Of a DNA stretch of 11,039 nucleotides, positions 1 through 6,391 are shown piece after piece; the stretch's first letter is position 1; each line of letters opens with the position of its first letter. Under the pieces are notes generated by a model that did no database searches, had not been told where the DNA came from, and was given only the letters and a program-made list of their open reading frames with translations. The stretch covers positions 1 through 11,039 of the forward strand of contig QEUW01000263.1 of the NCBI GenBank assembly GCA_003577005.1, written 5' to 3'. The stretch is from Chloroflexota bacterium (GTDB lineage Bacteria; Chloroflexota; Anaerolineae; Caldilineales; Caldilineaceae). A program made the translations under genes and the position numbers.

Positions 1-813
1 GGGGGTAAAGGGCCACGGTTCCGGTCCACGGCGAACCCCGCGCCCCAGGACCATCGGCTCGTCAGTGAAAAGGGCGACGATGGTGCTGCCAAAGTGATCC
101 TGCAGGTGGGCGTAGTATTGGTCGTGTGTGTGGCGCAAAAAGGACACAACAGCGGCGGGGTTGAGAATATCCCCGGCGGGGGGTGCGGTGGCCTGTTGGT
201 CTTCTTCCTCGGCGAAGACCCCGCGGATCGTGCCGCCGCTGTAGACGTGCCAGAGCGCCACCAGCCGCCATTCGCCCGCTGGTACAGCGTAGCGCACCAG
301 TTCGGGTTCGTGGATTTCGAGCAAGGTCAGGCTGTCGGGGTCGAGCGTATCCGGCGCAACCAGGCGGCCCATTACCGCACAGAGCAGTTCATCGTTGAGC
401 GCCCGGCCCGGGTTGGGGTGCCAGAAGCCGGTCGCCGGCCCGTGGACCGTGGTCTGCCGGGCGATGAGGCAACGCTGCGCATAGGCCGGGTCTTCGGCCA
501 CGACGCGCCCCTGCGCCGAGCCGGACGGGTACGAGCCTTCGTCGTACAAGACGACCTTCATGTCGAGGCGCGCCGCCTCTTCCACCACGATGCGCACCAG
601 GCGAAAGAACTCGTCGGTGAGGTAGCCTACCCGGCGCGACAGCCCAATGCGCGGGTGGATCAGCACACCGCCAAACCCGTTGTCATAGAACTCGCGCAAC
701 TGGCGCAGCAACTCGGTCTCATCTAGATCGTCATTCCAAAACCAGAAGGGGATCACGCCAAACTCACGCGGCGGGTCGGCAAAGTGCTCGTGGAGCAGCG
801 GGCTGTGGGTCAT
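1..813 (-). CDS. GH106-like glycoside hydrolase, N-terminal part (runs off left edge)
   Basis: The frame is open from ATG at 813 to the window edge, 271 codons with no stop, so only the N-terminus is present. Visible features: IPFWFWNDDLD at residues 21-31, GGVLIHPRIGLS at 48-59, YDEGSYPSG at 90-98, and FTDEP at 249-253. This order (aromatic PFWFWN opening, IHPR strand, YDE-YPSG strand, TDEP strand) is what I know from the large TIM-barrel hydrolases annotated as GH106 / alpha-L-rhamnosidase-like; the acidic residues in YDE and TDEP are candidate active-site groups. The substrate is therefore probably a plant or exopolysaccharide glycoside, but rhamnose is inference. A strong GGAGGTG lies upstream; GTG at 816 (6-nt spacing) is an alternative start to ATG 813. 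No signal peptide is visible, suggesting cytoplasmic action on imported oligosaccharides. It diverges from the LacI-family gene, its likely regulator. Confidence 0.75.
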   Translation of the reverse strand, partial: MTHSPLLHEHFADPPREFGVIPFWFWNDDLDETELLRQLREFYDNGFGGVLIHPRIGLSRRVGYLTDEFFRLVRIVVEEAARLDMKVVLYDEGSYPSGSAQGRVVAEDPAYAQRCLIARQTTVHGPATGFWHPNPGRALNDELLCAVMGRLVAPDTLDPDSLTLLEIHEPELVRYAVPAGEWRLVALWHVYSGGTIRGVFAEEEDQQATAPPAGDILNPAAVVSFLRHTHDQYYAHLQDHFGSTIVALFTDEPMVLGRGVRRGPEPWPFTP

Positions 814-860
814 CACGTTTGACACCTCCTGTTGGAAAAGTCCCGCAATTTGGGCAGAAT

Positions 861-889
861 CTGGCGGCGTTGGCAGAGTTGGCGGCCAG
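861..889. promoter_or_regulatory. Possible operator: imperfect inverted repeat between hydrolase and LacI genes
   Basis: CTGGCGGC at 861-868 and GCGGCCAG at 882-889 form an inverted repeat, 7 of 8 positions matching, 13-bp centre. It lies about 50 bp upstream of the hydrolase start in a divergent region next to a LacI-family gene, where an operator is expected. The arms are G/C-rich and short, and the spacing is longer than in a classical LacI/GalR operator, so this is only a candidate. Confidence 0.22.
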
Positions 890-974
890 TTTACCATACT
901 CTGCTACATCTACGCCACAGGAATGCCGCGTGGCCCGCCCGGCAGTGAAGATCCGCCAAAGCACCAGGCGAGAA

Positions 975-1004
975 TTCTTATCTGCCCGTATTTTGTGATA
1001 AAGT
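975..1004 (+). promoter_or_regulatory. Weak promoter candidate for the LacI-family gene
   Basis: TTCTTA at 975-980 and TAAAGT at 999-1004 are separated by 18 bp. The -10-like box is preceded by TGA, an extended -10 arrangement. A loose dyad GATA...TATC spans 997-1012 across the predicted -10 region and could be an autoregulatory operator. Neither hexamer is close to consensus. Confidence 0.3.
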
Positions 1005-1037
1005 TTGGTATCGACTTCTTACGTCTGGAAAGTGGAA

Positions 1038-2087
1038 ATGAGCAGACAGAAACCAAACATGCGAAACATAGCCGAGGTGGCGAATGTTTCGCTTTCGACT
1101 GTTTCATTGGTGCTGAACAACCGGCCGGGCATTTCGTCCGAAACCCGTGAACGAGTTTTGGCGGTGGCAGCCGAACTAGGGTACGAGCCATCGACAGGGG
1201 GGGCAAACGGTGCGGGCGTCGCTATTGGGCTGCTGATCGAGCAGAGTTCCATGTCGGTGCTGGTCGATATCTTTTACGGGGAGATCATCCGCGGCTTTCA
1301 GACCGAGGCGCAACGGCTGGGCTACCATGTCCTTTTGCACATGTTTGATCGGTCCTCCGAATCGCTGGATGTGCTCCACCAGCGTTTTACCAACAAGGTG
1401 CAGGGGTTGGTGGTTGCCAACGACGGCGATATTACACCAGAAATGGTGGTGCAGTTTGAGGAGGCGGATCTGCCCCTGGTGCTGGTCGAGAACTATGTGC
1501 CCGGCCATCAGTTACCCTGTGTGCTCGGCGACAACTTTACGGCCGGCTACACCGTGATGCACCATCTCCTGAAACTGGGCCACCGCCGGATCGCTGTTTT
1601 GCAGGGGCCGGTCAAGTACAGTAGCCTGGTTGACCGGCTGCGGGGTGTCCTGGCGGCGGCAGCCGAGGCAGGGTTGCTCATTCCACCCGCATACATGCCG
1701 CAGCCGCACTCTGGCCATCCGCAAAAAGGCTATCTGCAGATGAAAGAGATCCTGGCGCTGGCGGACAGGCCGACGGCGGTGGTGGCGATCAGCGACAAGA
1801 CCGCCTTTGGCGCAATGGAGGCGATCCGCGAGGCGCAACTGCGTATTCCGCAAGACATTGCCGTCGCCAGCATCGACGATGTGGCCGAAAGCGCCTACAC
1901 CCGCCCGCCCCTGACCAGCTTTCACATTCCTCGGCGCAACATGGGCATCCTTGCCATGCAGAAGCTGCACCGCATCATCAAGGGGGAGCCGGAAGTTGCC
2001 GTCAAGAGCATTGTCTATGGCGATCTGGTGGTGCGAGAGTCCTGTGGCGGTCAGCGGCTGGCGACAGCAGAACCGGGCGTAAGCTGA
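1038..2087 (+). CDS. LacI/GalR-family transcriptional regulator
   Basis: A 349-residue DNA-binding repressor of standard LacI length. The N-terminal helix-turn-helix reads MRNIAEVANVSLSTVSLVLN (residues 8-27), followed by NRPGISSETRERVL and LGYEPS, the canonical hinge-preceding region. Residues from about 65 onward form the periplasmic-binding-protein-like effector domain, with LGHRRIAVLQGP, the TAVVAISDKTAFGAMEA segment and VASIDDVAESAYTRPPLTS, all typical of sugar-sensing members. I chose ATG 1038 because MSRQKPNMRNIAEVA matches usual family N-termini; TTG 1005 adds eleven unlikely residues, and ATG 1059 would also keep the helix-turn-helix. The gene diverges from the glycoside hydrolase and converges with the aldolase/dehydratase series, so it probably represses one or both in response to a sugar or sugar acid. 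The ligand cannot be read from sequence. Confidence 0.93.
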   Translation: MSRQKPNMRNIAEVANVSLSTVSLVLNNRPGISSETRERVLAVAAELGYEPSTGGANGAGVAIGLLIEQSSMSVLVDIFYGEIIRGFQTEAQRLGYHVLLHMFDRSSESLDVLHQRFTNKVQGLVVANDGDITPEMVVQFEEADLPLVLVENYVPGHQLPCVLGDNFTAGYTVMHHLLKLGHRRIAVLQGPVKYSSLVDRLRGVLAAAAEAGLLIPPAYMPQPHSGHPQKGYLQMKEILALADRPTAVVAISDKTAFGAMEAIREAQLRIPQDIAVASIDDVAESAYTRPPLTSFHIPRRNMGILAMQKLHRIIKGEPEVAVKSIVYGDLVVRESCGGQRLATAEPGVS

Positions 2088-2153
2088 GCTATCATCTCTC
2101 GATTTTCTCTATACCATTCGCCTGAGCAACATGGAGCGGAAGCGTAGCAAACT

Positions 2154-3062
2154 CTACTCTGGCCCAAAGGGATAGTGTTCGACTTCGTCCTCGATGGCCT
2201 TGATCAGGATTGAGATCTCTCGTTTGTCCTCTTCGTCCAATTCCAGGGCGCCGGCCGGAGCGCGCTCGACCAGCGAAGTAAAGACCCCACGCCGTTTGAG
2301 GATGTAACGCATAAAGGGGTGCGTCTCCAGGTTGATCAGCGGGAGCAGCCGGGTGTGGAGCGCCCGTGCGCCGGCCTCGTCGCCGGCCCACCACTTCTCT
2401 ATCACTTTGGCCAGCAGGTCGGCGATCTCGCAGGCGGGCATACAGCCGTTGGCCCCGCGGCGTAGTTCGTCGGGCAGAAAGCGACCGGCAAAGCCGCCAA
2501 AGATCGTCTTCACCTTGTCGCCCACCAGGCCGTGTACCTCGGCGATATGTTTCGGGCCAGGTGGACGCTCCTCTTTGATGTACTCGATGCTTGGCACATC
2601 TTCCACCAGTTTGGCGATCTGTTCGCCGGTGAGCGGCGCATAGGCGGCGGCGTTCTGCACCATGATCGGCCCATCGTAGACTTCGGCCAGACGGTGGAAC
2701 ATCTCGATGGCGATGGCGGCGTTGCTGCGCGCCGGGGCCATGGCGATGATGCTATCCGCCCCGGCCTTTTGCGCGGCGCGGGCAAAGAGCAGCACCTGTT
2801 GGATCGAGATGCCCGAGCAGCCAAAGACCACCGGCAGCCGCCCGTTGACCTCTTCGAGCACAGCGTCCAGGTTGCGGATGCGTTCTTCCTCGCCCAGGAA
2901 ATAGAATTCGCCCACCATCACCGGCCAGACGATGCCGTGCTGCCCGCTGCGGCAGCAGAAGTCGGCGGCGCGGCGCAGATCGGCTGTGTGGATCTCGTAA
3001 TCTTCACGGTAGGGGGTGGGCAGCAGGCCAAAGACGCCTTTGAGATGGGTGAAGCGGGGCAT
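2154..3062 (-). CDS. DapA-family (dihydrodipicolinate synthase/N-acetylneuraminate lyase) aldolase or lyase
   Basis: A 302-residue TIM-barrel Schiff-base enzyme. Lys163 in IEYIKEE is the expected imine-forming lysine and the length matches DapA/KDG-aldolase relatives. ATG 3062 is chosen because AAGGAG lies 9 nt upstream and MPRFTHLKGVFGLLPTPY matches family starts; extending the frame to 3209 would only translate the MITE-like element. Two active-site positions differ from true DHDPS: Gln136 replaces the catalytic Tyr of the YN-P motif (PIMVQN), and the G-T-T-G-E motif reads V-M-V-G-E (residues 48-52). Lysine biosynthesis is therefore unlikely. With an acid-sugar dehydratase upstream, cleavage or dehydration of a 2-keto-3-deoxy sugar acid is the best inference. 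It is the last gene of the minus-strand series. Confidence 0.9.
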   Translation of the reverse strand: MPRFTHLKGVFGLLPTPYREDYEIHTADLRRAADFCCRSGQHGIVWPVMVGEFYFLGEEERIRNLDAVLEEVNGRLPVVFGCSGISIQQVLLFARAAQKAGADSIIAMAPARSNAAIAIEMFHRLAEVYDGPIMVQNAAAYAPLTGEQIAKLVEDVPSIEYIKEERPPGPKHIAEVHGLVGDKVKTIFGGFAGRFLPDELRRGANGCMPACEIADLLAKVIEKWWAGDEAGARALHTRLLPLINLETHPFMRYILKRRGVFTSLVERAPAGALELDEEDKREISILIKAIEDEVEHYPFGPE

Positions 3063-3087
3063 GTTCGGTTCTCCTTGTTCTCCGAAG

Positions 3088-3216
3088 TTAGAAGCTGTTT
3101 GAAAAGGGGAATTGCCGCCTTGCGTTGCACGCCCAGCGTGCGATGCACCTGGGAGGCTGCCTTCGTCGAAAGGTGCAACGCACCGGTTGCCACCCCACTT
3201 TTCAAACAAGTTCTTA
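3088..3216. mobile_element. MITE-like non-autonomous element (123 bp) with TTA target duplications
   Basis: The element spans 3091-3213. Its left end, GAAGCTGTTTGAAAAGGGG, and the reverse complement of its right end, GAACTTGTTTGAAAAGTGG, match at 16 of 19 positions. TTA flanks it on both sides (3088-3090, 3214-3216), consistent with a 3-bp target duplication such as the TNA class of IS1031-type IS5 elements. A second inverted repeat lies inside: TGCGTTGCAC (3121-3130) and GTGCAACGCA (3173-3182), perfect over 10 bp, so the whole element can fold. It is far too short for a transposase and would be mobilised in trans. It separates the GNAT and aldolase genes, and its right-hand TTA is the GNAT stop codon. 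The IS5 assignment is inference from ends and target site. Confidence 0.75.
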
Positions 3217-3735
3217 GACAGGCCGGATCATGCAGATGCGCGCGTCAAGGTCTAGCCCGCCGGCGGCTTCGTCAGCGCGCACCTTGCGCAACCCCGGCCC
3301 AAGCTCCTGCTCGCGGAGGGAGCGAAAGCCGAGCCGGTGATAGTAGGGTGCGTTCCAGGGGATCTCGGCAAAGGTGGATAGCGTCACCGCTGAATAGCCA
3401 CAATCCCTGGCCCACGTTGCCACCTCATCGATGAGACGTGCGCCAAGTCCCCGGCGGCTGTGTTGCGGATGTACGTCGAGCTCATGTAGATAGGCGGTTC
3501 CATCGATGGGGTGCGCGACGGCAAAACCGACCGGCTCACCGGCTGAATCGACTGCCACCCAAATTTTGCCGTGGCGAAGCCAATGTTCCAACTGTTCAAG
3601 ATCCATGCCATCATCGTCGGCGATCCAGGATTGATCGGTGTCGCGGAACCGTTGCGCCGCCACCTTTTCGATGACTTGCAGCTTGGGCAACTCATCTTGC
3701 CGCACCAATCGGATCATATAATCTGGCGGTTGCAT
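3214..3735 (-). CDS. GNAT-family N-acetyltransferase
   Basis: A 173-residue single-domain GNAT enzyme expected to transfer acetyl from acetyl-CoA to an amine. The acetyl-CoA pyrophosphate loop (motif A) is LDVHPQHSRRGLGARL at residues 86-101, with R-R-G-L-G-A as the R/Q-x-x-G-x-G/A signature. PYYHRLGF at 130-137 is the usual C-terminal motif B with conserved Tyr and GF. The substrate cannot be read. The start ATG 3735 lies 8 nt past the dehydratase stop, and its AAGGAG ribosome-binding site is made of the dehydratase's last two sense codons, so translation is probably coupled; ATG at residue 7 is an alternative. Its TAA stop lies in the TTA duplication of the downstream MITE-like element, so insertion may have altered the original C-terminus. 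A role in sugar-acid catabolism is not obvious. Confidence 0.9.
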   Translation of the reverse strand: MQPPDYMIRLVRQDELPKLQVIEKVAAQRFRDTDQSWIADDDGMDLEQLEHWLRHGKIWVAVDSAGEPVGFAVAHPIDGTAYLHELDVHPQHSRRGLGARLIDEVATWARDCGYSAVTLSTFAEIPWNAPYYHRLGFRSLREQELGPGLRKVRADEAAGGLDLDARICMIRPV

Positions 3736-3743
3736 CGGCGCGA

Positions 3744-5072
3744 TTACTCCTTGTAGCGATCATCCGGTCGCCAGAAGCCGAGTTTGGGCGTATTCCACTC
3801 GTCCGTGGGCAGGAACATCGTCCCCGGCGTGCGCAGGTTAGCCTCAATCGCCTCCAGGTTGAGATCTACACCCAAGCCCGGCGCTTCGGGCACCTTGACA
3901 TAGCCGCCGGCCATGTAGTCGGGCGCCAGACCGGTGACCAGGCTCTCCCAGTGCGGCATGTCCAGGCCGTGATGCTCCAGCGAAAGAAAACTGGGGATGG
4001 CTGCGGCGCAATGCACATTCGCCATAAAGCCAATCGGAGAGCCGGCACAATGCAGCGCAGTGGGGATGCCGTAGCGTTCGCCGTAGTCGGCGATCTTCTT
4101 GGTCTCCATCATCCCGCCGGAAGTGAGCAGGTCGGGGTGGAGGATGTCGATGGCGCTGCGTTCGATCCACTCGCGGAAGCCGTCCCACAGGTAGATCTCT
4201 TCGCCGGCGGCGATGGGGGTGCGCAGCGCATCGGCCACCCGTTTGTGACCTTCGATGTCCCACCAGGGCATGGGGTCTTCGATCCAGGCCAGGTGATAAG
4301 GCTCCCACGCCTCGCCCAGGCGGATCATCTCGTCAAGCGTCAGGTAGCCGTGCCCAAAGTGGTCGGTACAGAGCGAGATTTCATCGCCGACAGCCTCGCG
4401 AATGGCGGCTACGACTTCGACCGACGCCGCGATCCCCTTGTCGGTGAGCCGGGCGCCTGCGCCGGCGCCGGGGGCGCGCCAGCGGCGGCCCAGCTCGTAT
4501 TCCCCTTGCGTCGCCTGGCCCACCAGTGCGCCGGGTGTTGTCTCAAAGAGCTTGGGGCGGATGTCGAATTTGATAAAGGTCAACCCCAACGCCTTGCGCC
4601 CTGCCAGCGCCTTGCGGTAGCCTTCGGGCGTCGGTTCATCGGGTGCGGGCGTATCGGCGTAGAGACGCACCTTGTCGCGGTATTTGCCGCCCAACAATTG
4701 GTAACAGGGCACGCCGTAGACCTTGCCCACCAGATCCCAGAGCGCGATCTCGATGCCAGAGACGCCGCCGCCCTCGCGCCCCCAGTTGCCAAAGCGCTTG
4801 ATGGCGCGGAAGATCATATCCACGTTGCACGGGTTCTGGCCCAATAACATGCTCTTGAACTGGAGCGCGTTCTCCTTGTGGCCGGCGTCGCGCACCTCGC
4901 CCAGACCGTAGACGCCCTGATTGGTGTCGATGCGGAGGATCGGATAGTCATAAATGCTGGCAACCACCGCAATGCGGATGTCGGTGATCTTGAGGTCGGT
5001 CGGCCGCGAGTGAGTGTTGATGGCGTTTTCCACCCGGCCCAGTTGTTGCTCGGTTTGAGAAGAGTGCGACAC
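3744..5072 (-). CDS. Enolase-superfamily (mandelate racemase/muconate lactonizing type) acid-sugar dehydratase
   Basis: A 442-residue protein with the N-terminal capping domain and TIM barrel of the mandelate racemase group. Predicted Mg2+ ligands are Asp237 (LCTDHFG), Glu265 (AWIEDP) and Glu291 (AAGEE). The general-base dyad is Asp314 (ILHPDLLTSGG) and His341 (ALHCAGSPIG). The second-strand base motif reads K-x-D (Lys168, Asp170) instead of the common K-x-K. A Gly/Ala/Arg-rich insertion covers about residues 180-210. These features support beta-elimination of water from a sugar acid to give a 2-keto-3-deoxy acid; the substrate is not identifiable. GTG 5072 is chosen for the TGGAG 6 nt upstream; the open frame farther upstream only shadows the permease gene. 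The DapA-family enzyme two genes downstream is the probable next step. Confidence 0.9.
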   Translation of the reverse strand: MSHSSQTEQQLGRVENAINTHSRPTDLKITDIRIAVVASIYDYPILRIDTNQGVYGLGEVRDAGHKENALQFKSMLLGQNPCNVDMIFRAIKRFGNWGREGGGVSGIEIALWDLVGKVYGVPCYQLLGGKYRDKVRLYADTPAPDEPTPEGYRKALAGRKALGLTFIKFDIRPKLFETTPGALVGQATQGEYELGRRWRAPGAGAGARLTDKGIAASVEVVAAIREAVGDEISLCTDHFGHGYLTLDEMIRLGEAWEPYHLAWIEDPMPWWDIEGHKRVADALRTPIAAGEEIYLWDGFREWIERSAIDILHPDLLTSGGMMETKKIADYGERYGIPTALHCAGSPIGFMANVHCAAAIPSFLSLEHHGLDMPHWESLVTGLAPDYMAGGYVKVPEAPGLGVDLNLEAIEANLRTPGTMFLPTDEWNTPKLGFWRPDDRYKE

Positions 5073-5132
5073 GGTTGACTCCAATCTGGAAACTGAACCG
5101 CGGGTTGCACGGAGACGCGCCAATAAAGGTCT

Positions 5133-5174
5133 ATCGCAAAATCTGCGCAAATCAGCAACATCCGCTAAATCCGC
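5133..5174. repeat. Degenerate tandem ATC-GC repeat
   Basis: In the 116-bp gap between permease and dehydratase genes, ATCGC (5133) is followed by ATCTGC (5141), ATCAGC (5151), ATCCGC (5160) and ATCCGC (5169), a 8- to 10-bp period. The units end in CCGCGG, a 6-bp palindrome. It resembles dispersed AATCCGCG-type intergenic repeats I remember from other bacterial genomes, but this cannot be confirmed here. Confidence 0.5.
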
Positions 5175-5188
5175 GGTCTGTAGTTGAT

Positions 5189-6085
5189 CTACGAAATAGG
5201 CCTCAGTCCCTGCGGGCGGATGAGCAGAACCAGGATGATAATGGCAAATGGAATGACCGGCTTGAAGCCAAAGTCCAGGCCGGCCCAGGTATTGAGCAAC
5301 TGCATGAGCGTATTTTCGGCAAATCCAACCACGTAGGCGCCCAGGATCGCGCCGGGGAAGCTGGTCATGCCGCCCAGCACAACCGCAGCAAAGACCGACA
5401 AGATCGCCAGCCAGCCGACCAACGGGTTGACAAAGGTCTGAATGCCCCACAGCGCACCGGCGACGCCCGCCAACCCGCCGGCCAGGAGCCAGGTCAGGTC
5501 ATGCACGCGATCGACGGGGACGCCAATGACTTTGGCAAGATTCAAGTTGTCGGCCAGGGCGCGCATCTCGCGGCCAAGTGGGGTGTAGCGCAGCAAGAGA
5601 CTCAACAAGATGACCAGGACAATGCTGGTAGGCACAACCCAGAAAAAGATATTTGTAAGCGTCAGCCACGGTGTCTGCACCCAGATGGTCTGCAAGACGG
5701 CGATGCGTTTGTCGAACAATGCGTAACGGTCGGCCAGCAGAAAGAGAATATAACGCAGGATCAGGCCCGTGGCAAACGAGGCCAGGATCAGGGTGTAGGT
5801 CGAGGTTCGCTGTCGCGCCAATGGCCGATAGACCACTCGATGGGCCAGCCACGCCACCAGCGCACCTCCCGCCGAGGCGGCAGCCAGCACCACCAGGGGA
5901 CTGGATGAGAGGCCCAACGATACAACCAATGCCACGTAGGCGCCCACAGTGATCAACTCGGCGTGGGCAAAATTGGGCAATTTGACTACAGCCAGCGTCA
6001 GCGTCAGCCCAAGCGCCATGAGCGCATAGAGGCTCCCAACCTGGATGGAACGAACAAGCGAGTCGACAAGGAGTGTAGTGGTCAA
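5189..6085 (-). CDS. Branched-chain amino-acid-type ABC transporter permease (LivH family)
   Basis: A 298-residue integral membrane protein with about eight hydrophobic segments. The N-terminus (SLYALMALGLTLTLAVVKLP, then NFAHAELITVGAY) is the hallmark LivH opening, and GREMRALADNLNLAKVIGVP is the cytoplasmic coupling loop that contacts the ATPase. It ends in IILVLLIRPQGL, also typical. It would form the inner-membrane channel with a LivM partner, two ATPases and a binding protein, none of which is present in this window. Substrates of this family extend beyond branched-chain amino acids, so a role in uptake for the adjacent catabolic genes is possible. The start is uncertain: TTG 6085 gives a full-length N-terminus but has no convincing ribosome-binding site. 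The dehydratase start lies 116 bp downstream. Confidence 0.9.
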   Translation of the reverse strand: MTTTLLVDSLVRSIQVGSLYALMALGLTLTLAVVKLPNFAHAELITVGAYVALVVSLGLSSSPLVVLAAASAGGALVAWLAHRVVYRPLARQRTSTYTLILASFATGLILRYILFLLADRYALFDKRIAVLQTIWVQTPWLTLTNIFFWVVPTSIVLVILLSLLLRYTPLGREMRALADNLNLAKVIGVPVDRVHDLTWLLAGGLAGVAGALWGIQTFVNPLVGWLAILSVFAAVVLGGMTSFPGAILGAYVVGFAENTLMQLLNTWAGLDFGFKPVIPFAIIILVLLIRPQGLRPIS

Positions 6086-6090
6086 GGGAT

Positions 6091-6126
6091 GTAAGAATTT
6101 GCCAGATTCAGTAGAGTAAGAATTTG
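6091..6126. repeat. Short direct repeat upstream of the LivH gene
   Basis: GTAAGAATTTG occurs at 6091-6101 and again at 6116-6126, exactly 25 bp apart, in an AT-rich stretch between the permease start and the HEPN remnant. It could be a regulatory site pair or debris from rearrangement; nothing distinguishes these. Confidence 0.4.
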
Positions 6127-6157
6127 TAGTGCGAGTCTATTTTGTAATCCACTGAGA

Positions 6158-6391
6158 TTAGAGAATAAGACCAGCGACCAATTCACGGTAGGTATCGAGA
6201 TCATTCAGAGAAGTGTGGATATACTTGTACACTCGACGGTTATCCACCTTCTGATAGACATGGACCAGGAGATTGCGAAAGCGAGCCATTTGCTGAAGTC
6301 GTTCAGCGAGTCCACGCTCCATCAACCCCATTTCCACAAGCACCTCAAAACAGTCTGCATAGTCGTCACATCTGCCGTATGTAATCCATCG
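6158..6391 (-). pseudogene. HepT-like HEPN (DUF86) toxin remnant, N-terminal half missing
   Basis: From the in-frame stop at 6392-6394 the frame encodes a recognisable HEPN C-terminal half. It contains DDYADCFEVLVEMGL, then RFRNLLVHVYQKVD, carrying the R-N-x-x-x-H-x-Y motif that forms the HEPN RNase site and, in HepT, the AMPylated tyrosine. Known HepT proteins are about 130-140 residues with roughly 60-70 residues before this point; here only about 77 codons remain and no N-terminal helices exist upstream, where the nucleotidyltransferase C-terminus occupies another frame. A deletion of roughly 200 bp between the two genes is the simplest explanation. GTG 6343 or a downstream ATG at 6331 could still start a 57- to 61-residue fragment, but a functional HEPN dimer is unlikely. 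Confidence 0.7.

Noticed and set aside
94..726. Plus-strand open frame (210 codons) at the left edge
   Set aside because: The minus strand is open over the same stretch and carries glycoside-hydrolase motifs, so this is a shadow.
3063..3209. N-terminal extension of the DapA-family protein by 49 residues
   Set aside because: The extension is translated from the MITE-like element and has no family similarity; ATG 3062 has a good AAGGAG.
2532..3434. Plus-strand open frame (300 codons) across the aldolase, the MITE-like element and the GNAT gene
   Set aside because: It is antisense to two recognisable genes and passes through the insertion element; it is a by-product of high GC.
3951..4847. Plus-strand open frame (298 codons) opposite the dehydratase
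   Set aside because: It lies wholly antisense to a gene with intact catalytic residues and resembles no family.
5133..5174. CRISPR-like array
   Set aside because: Units are only 8-10 bp and degenerate, with no spacers of repeat-sized length and no cas genes.
5073..5450. N-terminal extension of the dehydratase by 126 residues
   Set aside because: It overlaps the LivH gene in another frame, and the dehydratase begins normally after GTG 5072.
5075..5908. Long plus-strand open frame (277 codons) opposite the LivH gene
   Set aside because: It is antisense to a clear membrane permease. Its composition is rich in Gln, Asp and Arg, with no domain, and it has no credible start context.
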